DNA of 64,000 bases, taken from NCBI RefSeq assembly GCF_019320115.1, contig NC_089597.1, forward strand, positions 124,273,485 to 124,337,484, in the 5' to 3' direction. Made by a program: the position numbers and the translations under genes. Source of the DNA: Miscanthus floridulus (taxonomy: Eukaryota > Streptophyta > Magnoliopsida > Poales > Poaceae). This document shows, piece by piece, positions 36,215 to 47,612 of this stretch (within the stretch, counting starts at the first letter, position 1; each line of letters opens with the position of its first letter). Under the pieces are notes generated by a model. That model was not told where the DNA came from, made no database searches, and saw only the letters and a list, made by a program, of their open reading frames with translations.

Positions 36215-36221
36215 TTTACTC

Positions 36222-36436
36222 CCAGTGGGGAACCCCCTCTAGTCCCGGTTCCCCACCCGGGAGCAAGCATCCGGGATTAAAGGGGGTCCTTTAGTCCCAG
36301 GTCAGGAACCGGGACTAAAGGAGGACCTTTAGTCCCGGTGGGTAACACCAACCGGGACTAAAGGTGCCTCCTGACATGCCATGATGGCCGGCACCTTTAG
36401 TCCCGGTTGGTAATACGAACCGGGACTAAAGGTTTT
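36222..36436. repeat. CACTA-2 left subterminal palindrome array
   Basis: Four or more arms of CCTTTAGTCCCGG and CCGGGACTAAAGG, including the hairpin around 36329-36365. No TATA box lies on its inner side, unlike the other arrays. Confidence 0.85.
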
Positions 36437-36716
36437 TTTTTTCTTTTTTTTTTCTTTTCATTTTTTTGTTTTCTTTTCAAAATAGGTTTTCGAAGTCGTA
36501 TTGTACGCTGCTAATTATACATTTATACGCGCGTATAGTATGTTTCGGTTCAAGCACAATGAACGTATTAAATCACACAATTTAAGCATGCATGCATCAT
36601 ATATATATTTACATGCATGCATGCATATGTGTATTTTACATTATATTATTTTATGTGCATATATTACAAAAGATTGCATTACAGTTGTTGTGATATAACA
36701 AGTTTCCTCTCATCCT

Positions 36717-39700
36717 CTAGCTTGGCTTCCATGGCAGTGTTGGGTCGAAGTAGAACTCGCCCTTGGAATCGATGACCTGCTCATTAAAAAATCCGGCTAT
36801 AGACTCTTGAATTGCTTTAATTTGGTCTTGCTGTATGACCTTTTTCTCCAACCATCGAGCCTACAGGTTTGAATTAAAGGAAAATAAATTAATATATGTA
36901 CACATATATATATATATAAAGACATAGTAACACAATCAATAATAATAATTAAATGAATATATAGTGTATTTTTAACGTACTTTGAGTCTCTCTGTAGGAG
37001 TTCTTTGGGAGACCACCTTAATAAACTTGCAAACATAGTAACCACAGTAGTTGTTCCCCTGTTCCTGCCTCAGACACCACTTTACGAGAAAAAGATTTGT
37101 CATCCAATCTGGTGATCCGATGAAAGCTATATGTTTAATTAATAAAGATGATGCGATTTAAGGGACTTACTTTCAAAGGGATTACATTCAGTGGCGCTTT
37201 GCATTTTCTCATGTGTTGCTTCTCAATAAAGGTTTTCCAAACACTGCCCAATAAAAAATTTGCCACGTCATCAGATATAGTTAATCATCATGTTTGTGTG
37301 TATATATAGTTGCTAGAGATACCGAAATTACCTCTGGATAATATCTATCATATCTTGGTAGTCTTGTTGTGGTTTTCTCATCGAGTCATAGATTATCAAG
37401 TGACTTTTCACCAGATCGATGTCCATCAATATCCAATGATTGCTGCATGTGTTTATAGGATATAACGCATAATACTCATTAATTAACTAGAATCAACATA
37501 TGAGCCATTAAGGATGATCGACATTATTAACACTCACTTGAAGTTGTAGGGAAAGAGTATATCCTTCTTGTGGCGTTGGTTCACTAAGAAGTTCATGAGG
37601 TTACTCTCTGACTCAGACTTCCAATTAGGCTCTGGAGTAACTGGGTCTTTGAATACTATATGGGGATCAACAAAACCAATTTCATTGCAGCCTTACTTTC
37701 TGAGCTCTGTCATTGTAAATCTGCATATATATAGTACTTGTTAGGATAATTTATATGCATATACACATATATGATGAGTTTAATAATAGATCGAAAGAAT
37801 TATTACTTATAGGCAATAGCAGCTAATGATAACTTTGTCCAGAGAGGTCAGGTGGCATAGTTGATGAAATTATGCAAAGTCAACATACATAACATCATCG
37901 CCACGGAACCAATGTTCGTCTCTAATTCTGACACCAACGCAGAAGTCTCTACCGGTAGACGCCTGCATGTACCACTTGTTTAGCAGGTACATTTGCGTCC
38001 CCAGATCACATAAGGCTTGAGGGTTTTATAGACTCTGGCCTAGTACAAATTTTTTCTTCCAAATATCAACCTCCGCCGCACTCTCAATGTTTCCATCACC
38101 AAACATCTGGTAAAGGTCGAGACCAGTCTCTTCAATAAATTCACAAAGGTGATCCAAATCGACATCCGGAGGTATGTTTGCCTGATGCATTAATCCTAAA
38201 TTCGAACTATATTCATTACCAACAACTAGCGGGGGGACTGATTGGTGCAATTGTTGTCCGAGTTGTGCAACTCCTTTCCCTTTCCGCTTCTTTTTCTATG
38301 CCGCCTCAATTGACTTGGTGAGAGTGCGGTCATAGTCCGTTAACGTTGATTTGGACGGCTTACGAGATTCCCGCTGTTGTTGCTGGTAAGAAGCCACCTT
38401 TTTTCTTAGAATATCTGGAGCTACGAAGAAGTACGGTTTCTCCGGGTTTCTCCTTGCTTCTTGACCCTTTTTAAGTTTGTCATAGAATCTGGACATATCT
38501 TTTTTATATGCATCAGTTACTTCTTCCTTCTCTTCAGATACTATTTTGGGAATAGCCCTTGGTTTCACGGTGGCTTTCTTTGCCGGCGGGGACTGGTTCT
38601 TCGTTTGCGGGGCTGGCCTCTTGCTAGTACTTGGCTTCTTGGTAGGCGGGGGTGGGGGAGGCATTGGAGACCTCCTTGGAGGTGGTGGCAGCGGCGTTGG
38701 AAACCTCCTTGGAGGTGGTGGCTGCGGCGTTGGAGACCTCCTTGGAGATGGTGTGGATGCAACCTCGCTTTCCAACACAATGTCATCGTACAGAGCACTA
38801 TGATGATCTGGCGATTGAACAATTGGATTTAGGTTGGAGGAGGATCTGCTACAAAAAAAGGAATGACATATTATTATGAGCAGATTGTTAATTATTTAAG
38901 CCAATATAAATTAATGATGTAGTGTTTTCATCCGCACCTATGGTGAGGTAGTTCAGGAGGAGGTGGAGCCGACATCCTGGGAATGATGATGTAGCGCTTG
39001 CACCATAGAATGAATGTCTTCTCTGCTTCTCCTAGAGTCTTCTCGCCATCACCTCCAGGAATGTCAAGAGGCAAATCACTAAAACCTTTTTCAGCTTTAT
39101 CTACCGAGATGGTAGCATATCCTTCTTGGATTATATTCCCATGAATCCTTGGTGTCTTGGTTCGGTCGATAGGATTAACAAGACTGATAGCCACCTTGAT
39201 TGTGGAATTCCCCTTTGGAATGTGTAGCTCACACGATGTATAAGGTTCAGTGACATCATCCACAGAGAAGCGCAGTCCTGTGTCCCCTTGATTTGGTATC
39301 TCCGTGGAAGCACAGCTGCTTTTCAACTGAACAGATTGGCTAATATTGATTCCTGGCTCTGATGCCTGCTTGCTTGCACTCACTGCTATTTGCACTTGCC
39401 TTCTGATTTTCTCCTGCATTCTCGCTTCAAGGTTTTTTCCCCGCTCCTGTGCTTCACGCACCGCTTCCTCCAACCTCTGGAGCCGCTGTGCCTCTTCTTC
39501 CTTCTTTCTCTAGCGGCTTCTATAGGAAGGTCTGTCCTGAGGGAATCCATGCTCCCACGAGACACTTCATTTGCCTCTAGTTCGGCCACCGTGTTCAATA
39601 GTCCCGATGGCGTATGTCAGCTCATCCTTCTCTCTATTGGGCCTGAACGCACCACTAGCAGTAGCTCTCTGAGCATAAAACAATCTTTCTGCTGCTTCTT

Positions 39701-40704
39701 GTAGTCTTGCACCATAAACGCACTTCCCTGTCTCCTGGTCCAGTGTTCCCCCATGAGCGAAAAACCAATTCTTTGCACGCTCTCCCCACTCGAGTGATTC
39801 TGGTGTGATACCCTTGGCAAGAAGGTCTGCTTCCATTTTGTTCCACTTCTGAATGGCAGTCTGGTAGCCACCTGATCCCAAGTTATGGTGGTATGTCTTC
39901 TGTTGGGCATTACGTTGGTTCTTTATCACCCGACTCACACCCTCTTTCGATGTCTTGTACTGTACAAACTCATCCCAATAGGGCCTCTGCTTTGAGATTA
40001 GGCCTGGGACAGTAAAATCTGGTGCTATGTTCTTCTTGACATACGTCGTGTATAGGTGTTTCTTCTAAGTCTAAAACTGGGTGGCCATCTTCTTTATTGC
40101 CCAATCCCTAACTCGCTCCTTCAATTCATCACCATCTATTATATCATCATAACCATCTGTTTGGAGCGTGAAATGTACCAAGACATCTTTCCAAATTAAC
40201 GTCTTGTCATGATCAGAGACAAAACTGATATGAGGAGCATTGGTCTTCTTCTTCCATTCGCGGATACTGATCGGGAGCCGGTCCCGTACAAGGTAACCAC
40301 AGTGGTGCACGAATTTCATTTTATTTGCCCCCCCCCCGGTTCGCCTGTATCCACATTGAACTCCGAGATGATGAAGCGGCCCTCCAATGGCTTTTTGGGA
40401 CCTCGAACATTTTTACTCTTCGTTGTAGTTGTTGATGTCGATCCAGAGGGCTACAAAACATAAACATTATTTTTAATGTCATGAGCACACATAAGACATA
40501 TGATAATATATATAGCTAATAATAAAAAATATATACTTGGCCAATATGTTGTTGCTCATTTTGTTCAAGAGCTAAGTATTGACTCCCGTCATCTGCATCC
40601 TCTTGCACGTTATTTTTAGCACCATCGTCGTCGGCAACTTGAGTGCCAGTGTTGATCAAATTCATCATCAACTCCTCCTCATCCATGTTTCTCGGGTCGG
40701 CCAT
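36717..40704 (-). pseudogene. CACTA-2 second gene: TNPA-like / DUF8039 / Ulp1 protease fusion
   Basis: ATG at 40702-40704 (MADPRNMDEEELMMNLINTG). Exon 1 is 40537-40704 with GT donor; exon 2 runs 40450 to about 38938. It carries the Ptta/En/Spm-like region (KTYHHNLGSGGYQTAI), a coiled coil and a DUF8039-like block (IHGNIIQEGYATISVDKAEK, FILWCKRYIIIPR). Exon 3 has a Pro-rich and Lys-rich linker and the Ulp1 start (GTQMYLLNKWYM). Later exons carry HWILMDIDL, IYDSMRKPQQDYQ and CLRQEQGNNYCGYYVCKFI, giving the catalytic His, Asp, Gln and Cys of Ulp1/C48 SUMO proteases. The C-terminus ends DPTLPWKPS before the TAG at 36717. Broken by a G-run frameshift (40329-40338) and several stops (QF*T*KK, SR*RKK, AA*KKK). 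Confidence 0.8.
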
Positions 40705-41088
40705 CTAGCTTCAAAAAACAAAACCAATATATAGTACGTCAAATCTTTGCTTACATGCGTAAAATCTACGAACAATATGCATTATTAAATCTTGCCCCTC
40801 GGTCACGGACGCAATTCTAGGGCGGCGGTGCTCCGCCGTATAAACCCTAAACCCTAAACGAGTAGGTTTTGGCGGGTGAAGGTTGGTTTGTATGATAAGA
40901 AGAATTAGGAAGCGAGTAGGTTTTGGCGGCGGTCCCGCCTGAAACAAAAGGGGGGCGTCGCTACGCATTAGGTTTTATTAAACGGAAAATAGCGAGCCTC
41001 GGCTGAAAGAAAGGGGGCATCGTTGCGCGTCATGTTTCTGAGAACAATAAACGATGAGCCTCGCCTAAAAGAAAAGGGGGGCGTTGCT
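40705..41088. other. CACTA-2 leader of the second gene, proximal part
   Basis: Upstream of the ATG. Holds a GGCGGTGCTCCGCCGTATAA phrase, three spaced copies of GAAAGAAAGGGGGGCGT-like sequence, and the plus-strand arm (40874-40929) of a 56-bp inverted repeat whose partner is at 41729-41784. Confidence 0.5.
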
Positions 41089-41106
41089 GCAAACCAAAGT
41101 GACAAC

Positions 41107-42183
41107 AAAATCGCACTGCATCTTGACTCGTCGAGTAAATAGCTCCAAATAATGTTTACAATGATTGGAACCCTCGAAGAGGTTCACAACAACACGCCAA
41201 ATTTACAACAAATACAACAACGCATGTTACATCGATACAAAATAGACATCAAGTCGACCCTTGGCGTTGGAACTCCCAGACATCGGGAGCATCCTCTTCA
41301 AAATACACCTCGCATGCCATATCCCTCGCCATCTCCATAACTATATTTTCAAGCACACTCTCAACCACTTCATCTGCTACACCCTTCATAGACTCAGCTA
41401 TATCATCCACAACCACCTGCAAACCCTCACCCTCGCCTAGCCCCTCGACCCTTACAATTGGCTCCCAAAGAACGGGTGCCACGGGAACCAAAGGCAAGTC
41501 ACCTTCCAAAACCCTCACGTGGTACATATGCCGATGGTCACACTTATCAAGCTCCAATGGCTCAGGCTTCGACACAATATTTAGCTCCCCCTCAGCATCC
41601 AGACTCAGGCGCCCTTGCCCAAAAATAAAGTCTATAACATCCTCATCATCAACATCGTCCAAAACCCCCAAAGTAGACCCCGAACCAAAAAGCAAGCACT
41701 CGGATTGACGATTCATAAGATCTGCGTTCCGCCAAAACCTACTCGCTTCCTGATTCTTCTTATCATACAAACCAACCTTCACCCACCAAAAATGATCGAA
41801 CGAGGGCGGCGGAACCCTAAACCCTAGGGCGAACGAGGACGGCGGTGCTCCGCCGTATAAACCCTAAACCCTAGGGCGAACGAGGGCGGCGGTGCTCCGC
41901 CGTATAAACCCTAGGGTGAACGAGGGCGGCGGTGCTCCACTGTATACATAGAAACGCATGGCGCTTATAGATGGCGCGTATACACTGGAAATTTTTTCTG
42001 TTCCTTTGGCGCTTTCTTTCTTATAATAGTTAGCGCGACAGAGAATAATACATGTCTAAATGCCGTGTGCGACGTGCCATGAAAATTAGTTAAGTATATC
42101 CAGTGAAGTGATTAGTACATTTGGGTTTGTGATCGATACACACATTTGTTGACGTACATACGTATGCAAACCAAAGTGACAAC
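41107..42183. other. Inserted or duplicated 1.1-kb segment bounded by 18-bp direct repeats
   Basis: GCAAACCAAAGTGACAAC occurs at 41089-41106 and again at 42166-42183. The segment is absent from CACTA-1. It includes the open frame at 41249-41863 and three to four copies of GGCGGTGCTCCGCCGTATAA (41840-41945). I cannot assign it to a family. Confidence 0.5.
41249..41863 (-). CDS. Unrecognised acidic open frame inside CACTA-2
   Basis: Open on the minus strand from a stop at 41864-41866 to the stop at 41249, about 205 codons. It reads FDHFWWVKVGLYDKKNQEA, ASRFWRNADLMNRQSECLL, DDVDDEDVIDFIFGQGRL and an Asp/Glu/Val-rich C-terminal half (VVVDDIAESMKGVADEVVES). There is no ATG near the start; the first is in ADLMNRQ at about 41718, so a start or an upstream exon is unclear. 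It is unbroken, unlike the neighbouring transposon genes. No family recognised and no function proposed. It may be a captured exon. Confidence 0.35.
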   Translation of the reverse strand, partial: GLYGGAPPSSFALGFRVPPPSFDHFWWVKVGLYDKKNQEASRFWRNADLMNRQSECLLFGSGSTLGVLDDVDDEDVIDFIFGQGRLSLDAEGELNIVSKPEPLELDKCDHRHMYHVRVLEGDLPLVPVAPVLWEPIVRVEGLGEGEGLQVVVDDIAESMKGVADEVVESVLENIVMEMARDMACEVYFEEDAPDVWEFQRQGST

Positions 42184-42620
42184 CAAACTTTTAGTAGCTA
42201 CTGTATCAATAGAGGTTTAGGGTTTCATGCATGGAGATGGAATGGAGCAAGCACAGCCTGCTCCTCATCATCGATCTGTTGCGGTCACGATAGCCTGGAG
42301 ATGGAATGGAGCAAGCAGCGTACCTTGGGAATGGAGGAGAGGAAGCCATGTGCGTTGGCGGCCTCGTCGTCGCGCCGTGTCAACGCGCGAGGGTACGGTA
42401 TACCAGTGTGGCCCACGCGTCTGGCCGGGGCGGTCGGGCAGCAGCTGGCACCGCGAGGTCATCAGCGCGCGGGGTGGCGTGGGGACCGCGGACGCGCGTG
42501 AGGCGGTGGCGACGACCGGCGTTGGGCGGGGTGGCGGCGGCGTCCTCGGTGTGGCGAGCCGAGTGGCATGGGTGCAGGGGGAGAGGAATCGGCGAAGAAC
42601 GCAAGGAAGAAGATGGCACT
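42184..42620. other. GC-rich first leader exon region beside the internal promoter of CACTA-2
   Basis: Includes a short direct repeat GGAGATGGAATGGAGCAAGC (about 42234 and 42298). Overlapping long GC-rich ORFs on both strands have no recognisable domain. On the minus strand it would be 5' UTR of the second gene. Confidence 0.4.
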
Positions 42621-42622
42621 GG

Positions 42623-42637
42623 TATATATATATATAT
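42623..42637 (-). promoter_or_regulatory. Internal TATA box of CACTA-2, drives the second gene
   Basis: TATATATATATATAT directly inside the internal palindrome array on the minus strand. It corresponds to 11333-11340 in CACTA-1. Confidence 0.5.
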
Positions 42638-42644
42638 GCCACGC

Positions 42645-42885
42645 CCCTTTACTCCCGGTGTCATCCCCCCACCGGGAGTAAATATCCTTTACTCCCGGTG
42701 CGTGTTACCAACCGGGAGTAAAGGTATACCTTTACTCCCGGTTGGTAACACGCACCGGGAGTAAACTCCCGGTTGGTAATAAGCACCGGGAGTAAAGGTT
42801 TTTTTGGCGGGCCACGAAACTGCAGCCCACCTTTACTCCCGGGTGGCTTCCAACCCGGGAGTAAAGGTGGGCTGCAGTTTCGTTT
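42645..42885. repeat. Internal palindrome array of CACTA-2
   Basis: Hairpins with arms CCTTTACTCCCGG and CCGGGAGTAAAGG, where the terminal arrays use TTTAGTCCCGG. It also contains GGCGGGCCACGAAACTGCAG, shared with the CACTA-1 internal array. Confidence 0.85.
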
Positions 42886-43335
42886 CCCGCGTGTTTTAAG
42901 CAAATTTTTTAGTAGAAATGCAATAGTCTTGTTAAATACATAGTAAATTAAATAAAAGGCATAAAATTATTTTGTTAAAAATATGGATTTTCTTTTTCTT
43001 TATTGCACATAGGAAAAATCTATAACCTAACTTTTTTTATTTTTTGTTACAATTATAAAACATAATGTAACTAATATTTATTATTTTGTTAATGCAAAAA
43101 TGTAGTGTTTAATTAAAATTATTAAAACTATTGGTTTTGGACAGGAAATTTGTTTTCACATCATTTTAACGTTAATATTTTAATTTTTCATCACTCAATA
43201 TCCTAATTTACCTTTTTGAGAGAGAAATCCCACCAAATCAAACATTGATTTAATTTGAAATATGACATAATAAACATCTGAATTCACAATTATTACATAA
43301 TATCTCAAACACACACTACATTAATCACTATATCA
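42886..43335. other. AT-rich 3' flank of the CACTA-2 transposase gene
   Basis: Non-coding; similar to 11641-12060. Likely 3' UTR and polyadenylation region of TNPD. Confidence 0.45.
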
Positions 43336-46300
43336 TCAAGTGGGCACAGCAGTGAACTTCTTCTTTATGTATGTCCCTTGGTTATGATCGCGTCGTAACC
43401 ATGGAGTGTCCTCATCATTTACCAAGATGCTAGGGTCTTTGTTCACTTTGAAGGGCGGAATTCGGTCATCCTTTTCATAATCTTCTGACATGTCCGACTT
43501 GTCCTCAATTCCCACGATGACTCTTTTCCCTGAAAGAACTATGTGGCGCTTTGGCTCTTTGGTTGAGTCATTATCGTTTTCCCTCTTTTTGGTTTGGTAG
43601 ACATATCATTGACATAGAACACCTGATTCACATCCTTGGCAAGGACAAATGGTTCGTCTTTATACCCAATATTACTAAGGTCTACTGTTGTCATTCCATA
43701 CTCGTTGTCTACTGTTACCCTGCCTCCAGTCACCTTGACCCATTGGCACTTGAACAATGGGATCTTCAAAGTAGGTGCATATTCTAGTTCCCATATTTCA
43801 TCTATGCGTCCATAATATGTCTGCTTATTCCTATTCGGGTCTATGGCATCTATGCGGACACCACTGTTTTGGTTGGTACTCCTTTTATCTTGGGCTACTG
43901 TGTAGAATATGTTCCCATTTATCTCGTACCCTTTGTATGTGACGATATGCCATGATGGTTGCATAGCCAATAAATACAGTTGCTCATGGATGCTCTCATC
44001 ACCTTGACATTTTTTTCGCAAACAACCGCCGAAAGTTTCCATGTGCTTACACGTAATCCAAGCTTCAGTGTTCCCTGGAAACTCGGATCGTAAGAGATCC
44101 TTGTGTGTCTCAATATACGGATCTACCAAAGAGGAGTTCTGTAGAACTGTGTAGTGCGCTTTATTGAAATAATCATCATCCATACCAATATATGTTTTCC
44201 TCCCTAGTGTCCCCTTTCCGCTTAGTCTCCCCTCATGTCTCGATTTAGGAACACCAATCGAGTCAAGGTCGGGAATAAAGTCAACACAGAACTCAATGAC
44301 CTCTTCTGTTCCATAGCCCTTGGCGATGCTTCCTTCTGGGCGAGCACGGTTGTGAACATATTTCTTCAGGACTCCCATGAATCTCTCTAAGGGGAACATG
44401 TTGTGTAGGAACATAGGACCGAGAATGAAAATCTCCTTGACTAGGTGAACTAGGAGGTGTGTCATGATATCAAAGAAGGAAGGAGGGAACACCAACTCAA
44501 AGCTGACGAGACATTGAACCACATTATTCTATAGTTTAGCTAGATCAGTTGGATCAATTACCTTCTAAGAAATTGCATTGAGGAATGCACATAGCTTCAC
44601 GGTGGCTAGACGTACACTTGGAGGTAGAATTCCTCTTAATGCAACTGGAAGTAATTGCGTCATGAGAACATGACAGTCATGGGACTTTAAGTTACAGAAT
44701 TTCTTCTCTGGCACATTTATAATACCCTTTATATTCGAGGAGAATCCAGATGGTACCTTGATGTTGTTTAAGTATTCAAACATGATTTTCTTCTCCTCTT
44801 TGCTTAGAGTGTAGCTGGCAGGACGTAAGTAATGGCGTCCATCATCTATCTTCTCTGGATGTAGGTTGTCTCTTTCTCTCAAACAACGCAGGTCCTATCG
44901 TGCTTCAAATGTGTCCTTAGGCTTTCCATACACACCCATGAAGCCTAGCAGGTTCACACAAAGATTCTTCATCAGGTGCATCACGTCGATCGAGCTGTGG
45001 ACCTCTAGGACTTGCCAATAGGGTAGGTCCCAAAATATGGACTTCTTCTTCCACATGGGTGTGTGACCGTTAGTGTCGTTCGGAACAAGTTGGCTGCCAT
45101 GTCCTTTTCCAAAGACGACTTTCACATCATTGACCATATCGAGTACATCCTCACCGGTTCGGTTGCGAGGCTTGGTCAGGTGGTCTGCCTTCCCTTTAAA
45201 ATGCTTGCCTTTCTTTCTTACAGGGTGATTTGCAGGAAGAAATCGACGATGGCCAAGGTACATGACCTTTCGACATTTTTTCAAGAATACACCTCTAATA
45301 TCACCGAAGCAGTGTGTGCATGCATTATATCCCTTGTTTGGTTGTCCTGAAAGATTACTTAGAGCAGGCCAATCATTGATTGTTACGAACAACAATGCTC
45401 GCAGATCAAAGTGTTCCTGTTTGTACTCATCCCACACATGTACACCTTCTTTATTCCACAAAATGAGAAGTTCGTCAATAAGTGGTCTCAGGTACACATC
45501 GATGTCATTGCCAAGTTGCTTCGGGCCTTGGATGAGCACAGGCATCATAATGAACTTCCGCTTCATGCATAACCAAGGAGGAATGTTGTAGATACTTAGA
45601 GTAACAGCCCAAGTGCTATGACTACTGTTCTGCTCTCCAAAAGGATTGATACCATCTGTACTTAAAGCAAACCTTAAGTTTCTTGCATCATTTGCAAACT
45701 CCAGGAATTCTCTGTCGATTGCTCTCCACTGGGACCCATCAGCAGGGTGTCTCAACATATTGTCTACCTTATGGTCTTCTTTGTGCCATCGCAACAATTT
45801 TGCATGTTCTTTGTTTCTGAATAGACGTTTCAAGCGTGGTATAATAGGAGCATACCACATAACCTTGGCATGGATTTTCTTCTATGGACGTTCGCCCTCA
45901 ACATCACTAGGGTCATCTCGCCTGATCTTATACCATGATGCATGGCATACCGGGCATGCATCCAATTTCTCGTACTCTTTGCCACGGTATAGGATGCAGT
46001 CATTAGGACATGCATGTATCTTCTTGATTTCTAGCCCCATAGGACAGACAACTTGTTTTGCTTCGTAGGTAGTGGCGGGCAATTCATTGTCCTTCAGAAG
46101 CATCTTCTTTTGGATTTTTAGTAACTCTCCAAATCCCTTGTCAGATACACCATTCTTTGCCTTCCATTGTAGCAATTCTAGTGTGGTTCCCAACTTTTTC
46201 TACCCTGCATCACAAGTTGGGTACAACAATTTCTTGTGATCTTCTAGCATCCGCTCGAACTTGATCTTCTCCTTTTTCACTTTCACATTCTCTTTGTGCG

Positions 46301-46692
46301 TCACGAATGACCTGACAAAGATCATCAGCCGGCTCATCTTCTGTGGCTACCTCTTCTTCAGCTTCTCCCATTGTAGTATCATTGAAGCACGCACCATCAG
46401 GAATAATATCATTGTCGTTCCATTGTTCTTCTTCACCTTCTTCCATTACAACACCGGTTTCTCCGTGCTTCGTCCAATAAATATAGTTTGGCATGAAACC
46501 CGACTTGAACAAGTGTGAATGAAGAGTCCTTGAGCAAGGACATTCCACCGTATTCTTACATATGGCACATGGGCAGCATATGAAACCGTCGCGTTTGTTT
46601 GCCTCGGCCGCACGTAACAAAGAATGCACGCCGTCAATGAACTCTTGGGAGCGGCGATCAGCATTGTACATCCAATGCCGGCTCATCTGCAT
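43336..46692 (-). pseudogene. CACTA-2 TNP2-type transposase (TNPD), full length but broken
   Basis: ATG at 46690-46692 (MQMSRHWMYNADRRSQEFID). Order of parts: transposase-associated zinc-binding domain (CCPCAICKN, H.H.FKSGFMPNYIYW); acidic linker; Transposase_21 core (CPNDCILYRGKEYEKLDACP, DGINPFGEQNSSHSTWAVTL, HFDLRALLFVTINDWPALSN, GYNACTHCFGDI, SSIDVMHLMKNLCVNLLGFM); DUF4218-like part (PPSFFDIMTHLLVHLVKEI); DUF4216-like part (YYGRIDEIWELEYAP, DEPFVLAKDVNQVFYV); and end DTPWLRRDHNQG to the TGA at 43336. About 1,050 codons, typical of TNPD. Breaks: stops at 44895-44897 and 44565-44567 (TAG for CAG) and one near 45884, frame changes near 46200 and near 43575. The enzyme would cut at the TIRs. 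Confidence 0.85.
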
Positions 46693-46774
46693 TACATGAC
46701 ATAAATACCATATTAAAACCTAGATCATAATTAATTATTTATACAACATGCATGCCACCACAAAAGGTACAAAT

Positions 46775-47310
46775 TTATGAAAGCATCGCTATAATGTAGA
46801 CAATCCCAACTACCACTAAAAGAACTAAAGCTAAAATACATTTCAGGAGCACAAGGATTTCGCGACCAATCTCAACTAAAACAGACAGATCCCCCGATTG
46901 TGCAACATCTTTGGGCTTCTTTGGCTGGATCACTGCCTCATTAGCTGCCGTATCTGCCTGTTGTGCAAGATATTTTTGCATGAGTTCAACATACTCTTCC
47001 TCCCAGTAGAAGCCTGAACATCGTCCACTGCCATCCCACTGAAATTAAAACAAAAAATTAGAACTTTAATCACAGCCACCATAAAAATAGGTATAAACTA
47101 ACCATGATCATTAAATACGATAAAATAACCCATATTGCGATCCGAACACTTGTAGAAGATACGATCCTTGTTTGGACCCTCCTTCTTCACTCGGTACTCC
47201 ATCACAATCTTCGTCTCATCACAACACTTGCCGCATGGAATGAGAGGGAGGCCCGGCCTAAGTCGCTTTGGAAACCCATGAGAGGCCGAGGATCCGGAAG
47301 CAGTTGCCAT
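46775..47310 (-). pseudogene. CACTA-2 GRF-type zinc finger / transmembrane small protein
   Basis: Exon 1 (47135-47310) MATASGSSASHGFPKRLRPG with finger residues CGKCCDETKIVMEYRVKKEG and DRIFYKCSDRN. Exon 2 (46775-47038) WDGSGRCSGFYWEEEYVELM, then a charged stretch and a single hydrophobic helix LLKCILALVLLVVVGIVYII. Exon 2 is fully open. The splice donor after exon 1 reads ATGGGT where CACTA-1 has GTGAGT, so normal splicing should fail; the unspliced frame ends 14 codons later. GRF fingers bind single-stranded nucleic acid in other proteins; the role here is unknown. Confidence 0.6.
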
Positions 47311-47612
47311 CTACTCTCTATACTCATTTTTTAATACACTATAAATTTCTCATTTTATAAACAAATAAAATTAAGAAACTATAAAATTATCTATATCTCT
47401 AAACAATGATATTTTTAATGGTCATTGTGTTCTCCTCTTTTACTGCGGTAGGTAAGTAATTCACATGATATTTCCGCAAATTAACAGAAGAATGGGAGTG
47501 TACACACATAACAATCGATTATCGTTTATATTTATATATATATATACTACGTTTGGGTACGGTGATTGACAGACTACTGTGACAATATCGGGACGTGTGA
47601 ATAAATAACCAT

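Noticed and set aside
36329..36435. microRNA precursor or rho-independent terminator suggested by perfect hairpins
   Set aside because: The same hairpin arms recur in all CACTA arrays in the window, so they are transposon subterminal repeats; bacterial-type terminators do not apply.
42640..42885. Internal palindrome array read as the end of a separate CACTA element
   Set aside because: No CACTA-type terminus (CACT..TAGTG) borders it, and the same internal position is occupied in CACTA-1.
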